From positions 1 through 37,653 of the forward strand of contig JAAPAO010000343.1 of assembly GCA_013115145.1 (NCBI GenBank): a DNA stretch of 37,653 nt. Direction: 5' to 3'. Both the position numbers and the translations under genes were made by a program. The DNA comes from Perkinsus chesapeaki. Lineage: Eukaryota > Perkinsozoa > Perkinsida > Perkinsidae. Below are positions 31,139-37,653 of this stretch, in pieces. Positions within the stretch are counted from its first letter, which is position 1; each line of letters opens with the position of its first letter. Below the pieces are notes generated by a model that worked only from the letters and a program-made list of their open reading frames with translations, was not told where the DNA came from and ran no database searches.

Positions 31139-31882
31139 ATGTTATTCCTGCTCCTCTATCTCATCTCTGCAGTCGAGGGGAAGACTGATGAGAACGACAA
31201 AGTGACTCGGGTATGTTTCGGCCACAGGCAGCCTCCCCGCCAGCCGTTTCCGAGCCTGACGACTTGCCACATTTACAACCCGAAAGCCTGCTGCACCGCT
31301 GGCCACGATTTCATCATCGGCGACTACTACGAGAGGCTCGGCACGCGTGCGTGTCTGATGTCCTACACCTCCCTCAAGGAGCTCCTGTGTGTGATGTGCG
31401 ACCCGAAGGCCCTCACGCTGGATGTAGTTGCTGGGACGGGGAGCTATATCAATATTGACAGGGAAACGGGGGACTTGGAAATTCGGTTGTGTGAAAAATT
31501 TTTACATACGTTCTGGGACGACGGTGTTACGAATGATCTTGACAAACCGACAACGCGGTATGATCTTTGTGGTTTGCGGACGTGCGCCCCGGATTCGGAG
31601 GATTGCGAAAGATTCTCGACGATTGTGCCGGGCGAGGTGATGCTTAACGGATCTTACAGGATGGAAAATGTGGACGACTTTCTGAGATTTATGGAGCCGA
31701 GATATCCGAATTTGTGGACTGAGGGAATTCGTGGCGCAGTGAAACTTATGCGAGTCGCTGATGACGCTGGAATACCTTGCAAAATGCCTTCCATTGCGGA
31801 TGAGGCCACGAGCGTGATGTCGGTGGGTCTACCGATACTGGTGGCTGTAGTGGGGCAGCTGCTCTCGCTACTGCTGGTATAA
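31139..31882 (+). CDS. secreted Cys-rich, GPI-anchor-type protein (folate-receptor-like pattern)
   Basis: Single exon, 247 aa from the ATG at 31139; a longer frame from 31103 uses TTG and is less likely. The N terminus MLFLLLYLISAVEG is a signal peptide. About 13 cysteines follow in an order (KACCTAGHDFIIGDYYERLG, then LLCVMCDP and LCEKFLHTFWDD) that recalls folate-receptor / HHIP-type extracellular domains. NGS gives a possible N-glycosylation site. The last 20 residues (SVGLPILVAVVGQLLSLLLV) are hydrophobic with no cytosolic tail after them, as expected for a GPI attachment signal. Probably a surface protein; ligand unknown. Confidence 0.6.
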   Translation: MLFLLLYLISAVEGKTDENDKVTRVCFGHRQPPRQPFPSLTTCHIYNPKACCTAGHDFIIGDYYERLGTRACLMSYTSLKELLCVMCDPKALTLDVVAGTGSYINIDRETGDLEIRLCEKFLHTFWDDGVTNDLDKPTTRYDLCGLRTCAPDSEDCERFSTIVPGEVMLNGSYRMENVDDFLRFMEPRYPNLWTEGIRGAVKLMRVADDAGIPCKMPSIADEATSVMSVGLPILVAVVGQLLSLLLV

Positions 31883-32096
31883 TATTAAGTTCATGGATTA
31901 TCATGTAGCATCGTTCAAGGTGTTAAAGGTCTAGATGTTTGGTTGGCAATCGGGGGGCTGATGGGGGTGGTGACTGCTAAAATTTCCCCAAAAAATTCGG
32001 GGCATTCTTCCACTGAAGTCCGTATTTTCTGCGGAAATTTCGATGTCGGAAATGTCAAATCATTCCGGTTAGCCTTTTACTGTTTCTTTGGTTCCT

Positions 32097-33926
32097 ATGT
32101 GCGGCATATGTTTCACCATCAACGGAGCAGCTGACGCAAGTTCGATCCCGGCATCCTTCACTTTTGAAGATCACTCGGCAGCCCAGCGCCTCCCGCCTAT
32201 CGAGGAGCTTCTCAGATGTCGGGGCCCAGACGATTTCGGGACATACGAGACTCACTTTGGCGATTTGACTTTGAAGTTTTCCGCGGCCGTTTTGCACATG
32301 CGCGGTGACGCCGGTGCCGTTCACCAGCCGTGCGAAAGTGAGGAGTACGTTTTCCTGTGGAACGGCGAACTATTCAACGACGAGTGTTTCGTCGAGTCGG
32401 GCAAGAGTGACACTTTAGAGGTATTTCGCCGGCTCAGGGGGTGCGAGGATGTGCCGGCGGTGTTGGATGGATTAAAGGGACCTTTCGCGTTCGTATTCTT
32501 CGACCGTGGTAAGGGTGAGCTTTGGTTCGGTAGGGATAGGTTCGGTCGGCGATCACTCCTGTTCACTAACGATCCTGCCAGAGGTCTGTCGGTGTGCTCT
32601 GTGGGCAGTACGAGTGCGGAATGTCAAGTGGCGGAGGTGCCGGCTAAGGGGACAATTTATCGTCTGGATTTGGGAAGCTTGAAAATCCGCGAAATTCCGT
32701 ATCCCAGCGGGGTCTGCTATCGGCAGGAATCCTTCTGGAGTTCGGAAGTTAATGGCACAGGGACAGCTGAGGAGTTCCTGGCAATTTTGCGGCGCGCGGT
32801 AAGTCGGCGCGTACGAATGTTGGACCATCCAGGGCCGATCGGGGTGTTGTTTTCCGGGGGAGTTGATTCGACGGCCCTTGCCGCTCTCGCCTTGGAGGAA
32901 TCTTCGCGTAATGTCGACCTGCTGACCGCAAGCGTTGACGGGAAAGACTCCCCGGACCTCCGAACTGCCCTGGTGAGCTACCGGAGCTTGGTCGAGGTCT
33001 ACGGCCACGAGCGGGTCCGATTGATTCTCTGTCCAATTGACGCCGCCGACAGGAAGACTTATGAGCGTGTGATGGGGTTGAGCAGCCCCAGAGTCACCCA
33101 TATGGATGTGAACATCTCGGTGGCATTATGGACGGCGGCAAGAGGGGAAGGAGCCGTAGTGGACCCAGCCGACTTGGGCTCCGAGGGCTTCAGGCAGTCA
33201 GTTCTTCAAGAGGAGAGCGAATCGTCGGCGGAATGCCGCGGTATGAAAGTTGCTGGGCGATCGGAGCCGACTCGGACTCTGTGCGCGGCTGGAGGGTGTT
33301 CCAGGATCGCCAAGGACAGCTGCGTTCGAGGCATGTGTAAGTTCTGTTGTCGTCGAGCGGCAGCGGTGGGAGACGTTCCGTATTGTCGGACACATAAGAC
33401 GGGCGTGGATACCCCCTCCGAGAGCCAGGAGGATCTGGACCTGCCCCGTATCCTCGAGGGCACTACCGACTGTCGCGCGGTGAAATCGGAATGCCGGGTG
33501 TTGCTTGTGGGCCACGGAGCGGACGAAGTCATGGGGGGATACGCGAGGTACCGCACGCGAGAGCTCAGAGACGGTCTGGCGGGGAGGCGGTCGGAGATGC
33601 TGAAGGATTTGGACAGACTGTGGGTGAGGAATTTAGGCCGAGATGATCGTGTGATGAGCGATCATGGCAGGGAGCCGAGGCACCCTTACCTGGACGAAGA
33701 GCTCCTCGCCTGGGTGGGTCGGCATCGGTTATGTGACAGTGATGTCGAGAGTAAGCCGTTGCTGAGGGAAGCAGTGAGGCTGATGGCCGGTGGCGCTTTG
33801 GCTGGCACCGCTAATTTCAGAAAAAGAGCAATTCAGTTCGGTACGCGGCTAGCGAAGGTCAATAATATAGCGCATTTCGGCAGCAATCGGCAGGGTGCCG
33901 GTGAGCGGAAGTTCAGTGACGTCTGA
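32097..33926 (+). CDS. ASNSD1: asparagine synthetase domain-containing protein 1 with inserted Cys-rich finger
   Basis: Single exon, 609 aa from the ATG at 32097, so that the nucleophile Cys is residue 2 (MCGICFTINGA). Amidotransferase blocks: CRGPDDFG, VFLWNGELFNDE, LKGPFAFVFFDRGKGELWFG and RDRFGRRSLLF. The WFGRDxFGRRSLL form is typical of ASNSD1 rather than asparagine synthetase proper. Synthase part: PP-loop FSGGVDST (about residue 253), LLVGHGADEVMGGYARYR (about 472), then RNLGRDDRVMSDHGREPRHP and KRAIQFGTRLAK near the end. Residues about 395-432 hold a Cys-rich insert (CAAGGCSRIAKDSCVRGMCK then FCCRRAAAVGDVPYCRTH) resembling a zinc-binding module. Substrate of this family is not established. 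Confidence 0.88.
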   Translation: MCGICFTINGAADASSIPASFTFEDHSAAQRLPPIEELLRCRGPDDFGTYETHFGDLTLKFSAAVLHMRGDAGAVHQPCESEEYVFLWNGELFNDECFVESGKSDTLEVFRRLRGCEDVPAVLDGLKGPFAFVFFDRGKGELWFGRDRFGRRSLLFTNDPARGLSVCSVGSTSAECQVAEVPAKGTIYRLDLGSLKIREIPYPSGVCYRQESFWSSEVNGTGTAEEFLAILRRAVSRRVRMLDHPGPIGVLFSGGVDSTALAALALEESSRNVDLLTASVDGKDSPDLRTALVSYRSLVEVYGHERVRLILCPIDAADRKTYERVMGLSSPRVTHMDVNISVALWTAARGEGAVVDPADLGSEGFRQSVLQEESESSAECRGMKVAGRSEPTRTLCAAGGCSRIAKDSCVRGMCKFCCRRAAAVGDVPYCRTHKTGVDTPSESQEDLDLPRILEGTTDCRAVKSECRVLLVGHGADEVMGGYARYRTRELRDGLAGRRSEMLKDLDRLWVRNLGRDDRVMSDHGREPRHPYLDEELLAWVGRHRLCDSDVESKPLLREAVRLMAGGALAGTANFRKRAIQFGTRLAKVNNIAHFGSNRQGAGERKFSDV

Positions 33927-34076
33927 GCTCCGGTTGTGATCCTGTGGTCAGTACAACTACTACGCGACTCGTTGCAGGGCTCTCCAAGGTGGGCGAATTG
34001 TCGGAACGTTTTCCTGTATTATCGTAAGCTCGAGTTGGTCAATGAATTGTTATACGGGTCTTCAGCGGTTGCTTCC

Positions 34077-34559
34077 ATGGATCCACAGGTGATCGAAAAG
34101 ATCACACAAGTGGAGGACAAAGCTGGGAAGTTGATGGTGAAAGAGGGCGACATCGCGGCGCTGCTGGCGGGGAACGGTGAAGACGAGATCGTCATGAGGC
34201 GTAAAATTGAAGTTAAGGAGAGGCACGTTGACGCGAAAAAGTGGGTGCATTTGCCCTGCACTGAAAAGCAACCGCAGAAGGATACCCTGGATACGAATTC
34301 CGGCCCTCGCGGAGGCTCGAATAAGCATTTGGGGTGGCTGGCTCGGAGGCATGGCGCGGCCCGGATGCCGGGCTACGGGGCAAAGCGAAGCTTCAAGGAC
34401 TCCGCTGAAGAATGCGCCTACCTTCGACGGGAGACGGCTCAGCTTCGGGAGGCTCTGAGTAGGCTGCGACTGCACAACGTATCTACGTGGAAGGACGGCG
34501 TTGAATTTGGGCGCCGAGGTTGGACGGCACCTTGGTACGATTACGGAGATACGAGATGA
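34077..34559 (+). CDS. unknown 160-aa protein
   Basis: Frame from the ATG at 34077 (MDPQVIEKITQVEDKAGKLM) to a TGA; a longer frame from 33936 would need a GTG start. The N-terminal third is acidic and helical (EGDIAALLAGNGEDEIVMRR), the middle basic with Gly, and residues about 118-140 form a short coiled coil (CAYLRRETAQLREALSRLRL). It ends WTAPWYDYGDTR. A 236-codon frame lies on the opposite strand across the same bases, but its His/Pro/Ser-rich composition looks like a shadow. No family is recognised. Confidence 0.5.
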   Translation: MDPQVIEKITQVEDKAGKLMVKEGDIAALLAGNGEDEIVMRRKIEVKERHVDAKKWVHLPCTEKQPQKDTLDTNSGPRGGSNKHLGWLARRHGAARMPGYGAKRSFKDSAEECAYLRRETAQLREALSRLRLHNVSTWKDGVEFGRRGWTAPWYDYGDTR

Positions 34560-34854
34560 TTCATTACGATGTTGATAAAGCTTTTTACATGTTATTGCTT
34601 TGAACGTATAACGAGTCTGGTTTTGTGTTGCCAGTTGTAGTGGTAGTGAGAATGGATGAGTTTGAAGGCTAAGGGCGCAATTCGGGTTGGCTAGATTGGC
34701 ACCGACGTGAGCCATTGGAGATGAAGTCTTCCACCGTTTGGGAACGCGCCTTGTCTGTTGCTGAAATGCCAAATATTGTTACTATGGACCCGCCGAGTGT
34801 ACTAGGTGACATCCGTATGAACTGAACTGCGTGCTTGAGTGGTTTTTATTATCT

Positions 34855-36673
34855 ATGTCGAGCCACGAGGCAGTAAGCGAGTCTGGGTTCTACGGTTGTT
34901 ATTTGCTGCAAAGTGAAGCCTCTCCTAGTGTTGGGTATATAGGCTTCACTGTGAATCCTCGGCGGAGGTAGGCCATCTGTAGAGATTCCGACGTCTTGCT
35001 CTCATATCACGATTCATACCCGCCAAACCGTACGTGCCAATCACAGCTGCGTGTCGACTATTTAGGACGTATTGTTAGAATAGGGGTATCTCTGTCAGGA
35101 TTCGGCAGCATAACGGCGAGTTGAATAATGGTGGGGCTCACAGAACAAAGCGCCATAGACCGTGGAAGATGTTGCTAGTGTGTTACGGCTTCAGCAGCCA
35201 AGTGCAGGTAATTTAATGCAAAAGTCGCTACCCGGATTTGAACCGGGGTTGTCACGGCCACAACGTGACGTCCTAACCACTAGACGATAGCGACTCTAAT
35301 ATTCTTCAAGGGACTTCGCATCCCGCAAGGTGCATCATCGACTTGCAGAAACCTCCTCATATAAAAGCAAATACGTCGCTTTTGTGGGGTGCCCGGTGGT
35401 GCGGGTAGCTTACCCGGGGTAAGGCGTACCTCTTCAGGCGTTGCAGTTCGAGTGGACGTGGCAGCACCCAAGATTATCACGGCTCACCAGAGAAGGTCTG
35501 GCCGATATAGGTAAGTGGGATGGCGGCTTATACGGTGTAAATGAACGAAGCTGTAGGCAATATTTTCCCCGCTGCCGAAGTGCTACATCTGGGAGCGGTC
35601 GGAACTCTCAATTCCGAATTAATAATTCGCTGACAGCTGGCGTCCTCGTGTTCAGGGAAAGGCCTGACGAAACGTGGACGGCAACGAACCAATAACGTCC
35701 ATGACAGCCTGGCTCTGGTGATCGGTATGCTCCACCTTCCGCCCTGGTCTCGGATGCCACTGGTCCTGAATATTCTAGAACCGAGCATAGCCGGCGTTGT
35801 CGAAAACAAAGTGACCGAATTCAGAAATGCTCGAGGTAAGAGGATTTGTGGTTCCAGAAAATATATTATCTTCACTAGGAGAGATCGCGTACAGCAGTTG
35901 TTTCCGGATAGAACATTCGCCAATAGAGGTGCTTCATCGAACCCACGTAGCGGGAGTGGCCGAAGTAAGCGATCGATATCAATTTATCGAGTACGACGAG
36001 ACTGTTTGAGTGTAATGAACACGTACGTTGCAATAAGTTGATATGGTCGCTTGGAGCGCACCCGGCAATGAGAAGACGGCCGTGTAAGTTACTGTGTAAC
36101 ATGTTCGGCTTTCAGTCGGTCGTTGAAGAAGCCGACACCAGCAACAACGCGTGTTGCGTGTGCGCACAGCAATTCCTATCGGGGATAACTAAGCGGGCAG
36201 TCTGCTTGTCCTGTCACAATTCGGCACATGTTACCTGCATTGCGTCTGTGGGCTGCTGTGATTCCGGCGGTGCCCCGATAGCCGACGCACAAGACCGGCT
36301 ACTGCCCGATTTCGTTAGTAAGTTGGGATTTCAGGATTGATGTGAATTCGGTGACGGCCTATTATGTGCTCCTGATCTATGCCATATATTCCCCTTCTTA
36401 GCATTAACACGAAATACTGTTTACCGTGCAATGTGCTGACAGCTTCTCTTCATCTCTGCCTTCTGCCGCAGTTAGTGGTTATCCCTTTGTGCTTTGTCAG
36501 AGTGCCCGATTTGCGACGATGTGTCAAAGTGGGGAGATCTTCTCAGAACCGTGGGTATCTACCAGAAGAAACCGGAGCTGCTAGGTAGCAGCGACGAGGA
36601 AGACGAAAACGAAGTGGATGAGAACGAGCTTAGTGATTCGTTAATAGATGTACGTACGGCAGCACAAAACTAG
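34855..36673 (+). CDS. SLX1: structure-specific endonuclease subunit SLX1
   Basis: Catalytic subunit of the SLX1-SLX4 nuclease that cuts branched DNA such as Holliday junctions. Seven exons: 34855-34967, 35099-35207, 35438-35510, 35656-35835, 35879-36003, 36116-36317 and 36501-36673, summing to 975 nt, an exact 324-aa frame. GIY-YIG nuclease: FYGCYLLQSEASPSVGYIGF, NPRRRIRQHNG with the catalytic Arg, and LQFEWTWQHP with the catalytic Glu. Then DSLALVIGMLHLPPWSRMPL, and a RING-like finger ACCVCAQQF ... CLSCHNSAHVTC ... KCPICDDVSKWGDLLR. The tail is acidic (GSSDEEDENEVDENELSDS). Exon 5 could end earlier at a GTAAGC donor (35964). Intron 3 to 4 style lengths vary from 43 to 230 nt; the 230-nt intron 35208-35437 hosts an antisense tRNA-His. 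Confidence 0.93.
35223..35294 (-). tRNA. tRNA-His(GUG), antisense in an SLX1 intron
   Basis: A 72-nt tRNA read from 35294 down: acceptor GTCGCTA / TAGCGAC, D arm CGTCTAGTGGTTAGGACG, anticodon loop TTGTGGC giving GUG, and T-loop GTTCAAATC. The TTTT that follows includes the discriminator position. The extra 5' G of tRNA-His is not encoded, as usual in eukaryotes. It lies in intron 35208-35437. Confidence 0.94.
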
Positions 36674-36686
36674 AATTTTAGTGAAG

Positions 36687-36759
36687 TACCCTACCCGGGG
36701 ATCGAACCCGGAATCTCCACCTTAGGAGGGTGGCGCCTTATCCATTGGGCCAGCAGGGC
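36687..36759 (-). tRNA. tRNA-Arg(CCU), converging on SLX1
   Basis: A 73-nt tRNA read from 36759 down: acceptor GCCCTGC / GTAGGGT, discriminator A, D arm GGCCCAATGGATAAGGC, anticodon loop CTCCTAA giving CCU, and T-loop GTTCGATCC. Its 3' end lies 13 bases from the SLX1 stop codon at 36671-36673. A TTTT on the minus strand occurs at 36669-36666, inside the SLX1 coding end. Confidence 0.95.
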
Positions 36760-37302
36760 GATAAAATTATAGCTTTTGGCAACGGCTCGCTTGGCCGTTG
36801 ATTCATCGTCGTCTCAGATATCCATTGATGACGCCTTGTAAAGTAACGCTAAGTCCGAGTAGTTTTAATGCACTCCCAGTCAATTCAGTAACAAGAGTTT
36901 GTCACATTTTCCGTATGTCGTGTTCAATATACAGTTACCACCGAAGTCTTTGAATGGTATATGGTAGCATACTGCGAAATACTTATACGTTTTATTATAC
37001 AATCATTAGGCATACTGCCATACGGCCAGAACATAACGCCAATAAAGAGGAAACGAGCCACCTGAACCATCGTCTACCAAAACGGCCAGTGGGTAGCTAG
37101 GAAATACAAACCAAACCCACGCACTATGATGCCTTTTCCATCTCCATGCTTGCTCAAGTTGTCATGGGCTATCCGATAGCCGCTATCGTGATACTAAAAG
37201 GAAGTGAATAGGCGCATGATCCCTATGAGATTGAACCGCTCCATCACCGCTGGAATTTTCTAATCTGTTACATCAGTAGCAAAAGACCCGACTGCTAGTT
37301 AG
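36760..37302. other. no gene seen
   Basis: AT-rich in the first half (36840-37020). No tRNA, repeat or convincing coding frame noticed on either strand. Confidence 0.3.
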
Positions 37303-37634
37303 TTACCAACAGTAGCTATACAGCAACTTAGACACTACATGCTGTAAACTACAACGCAGACAACTCGGTTCAACGGCCATGACTGCAGCCAGACTCCGTC
37401 TGACTGTCATGGGCACGCTACGGTTTTCTATTGTTGCAATGTTCAAGGGCCTTCCGACGCTACGTGAGTGATGAGGATTGAGATGGTCCAAATGTGACTG
37501 TAGTTTTTGCGAAGTATTTCATCAGGCTTTATTAAAGCCGCTTTAATGATGCCGTTGAATAGGGTCACTTCATTAGACACTGTGAAGGATTGTGTATTCT
37601 GTCCCCTTATAGATTCCTTATAGATTTGCTCCAT
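37303..37634 (-). CDS. possible partial coding region at the window end
   Basis: Two minus-strand frames: 37634-37443 (MEQIYKESIRGQNTQSFTVS then NEVTLFNGIIKAALIKPDEI) and 37491-37303 (SLAAVMAVEPSCLRCSLQHV). The first looks coding, the second less so. They overlap in different frames, so a splice would be needed. The gene probably continues past 37653. No family is recognised. Confidence 0.25.
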
Positions 37635-37653
37635 AGCTCCTTTAGCTGTGTTA

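Noticed and set aside
32553-33101. 182-codon minus-strand ORF inside ASNSD1
   Set aside because: Fully overlaps a strongly supported gene, and its composition is that of an antisense shadow.
34062-34772. 236-codon minus-strand ORF
   Set aside because: It lies over the plus-strand 160-aa frame, is rich in His/Pro/Ser/Arg and has no motif; it reads as a shadow.
35310-35420. Open segment YKSKYVAFVGCPVVR as an SLX1 exon
   Set aside because: Exons 2 and 3 of SLX1 join in phase without it and match the family (GFSSQVQ to ALQFEW); including it would break the alignment.

Overview
This window looks like nuclear DNA of a flagellated alveolate protist. My inference is a perkinsid (Perkinsus-like) genome. 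Reasons: eukaryotic genes split by many introns of about 28-50 nt, tightly packed genes on both strands, nuclear-type tRNA genes (Ser, Glu, His, Arg), a Dpy-30/EF-hand protein of the kind found in cilia, and no operon structure. No rRNA, CRISPR array or prokaryotic mobile element is seen. Exon maps were made by hand from frame continuity, GT/GC...AG borders and remembered family motifs, so borders are proposals.

Layout. 1-936 (-): two unknown ORFs overlapping in ATGA. 1605-7033 (+): PEX5, the peroxisomal import receptor, about 19 exons, with a mariner-like MITE and a tRNA-Ser inside introns. 7616-8841 (+): SEC20-type SNARE ending in VDEL, with a 49-nt foldback in an intron. 9384-11784 (+): extended SDR/epimerase-like protein. 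11976-12393 (+): small possible membrane protein. 12403-16515 (+): glycerol-3-phosphate / dihydroxyacetone-phosphate acyltransferase ending in the PTS1-like SKM, with an antisense tRNA-Glu and a second MITE in introns. 16.9-20.1 kb: unidentified coding segments on both strands. 20.6-23.5 kb (-): a divergent asparagine synthetase-like gene with very short introns. 24.3-29.2 kb (-): EF-hand and Dpy-30 coding segments around an AT-rich 29-nt tandem repeat holding an assembly gap. 29.5-34.6 kb (+): four intronless ORFs in a row (K+-dependent Na+/Ca2+ exchanger-like, a GPI-anchored Cys-rich protein, ASNSD1, and an unknown). 34855-36673 (+): SLX1 nuclease, seven exons, with an antisense tRNA-His in an intron and a tRNA-Arg just downstream. 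The end is unresolved.

How the genes relate. PEX5 and the acyltransferase fit together: the acyltransferase carries a candidate PEX5 ligand at its C terminus, which suggests a working peroxisome making ether-lipid precursors. SEC20 works in Golgi-to-ER retrograde transport. SLX1 resolves branched DNA. Two class II amidotransferase / asparagine synthase relatives (the minus-strand gene and ASNSD1) lie about 9 kb apart but belong to different subfamilies.
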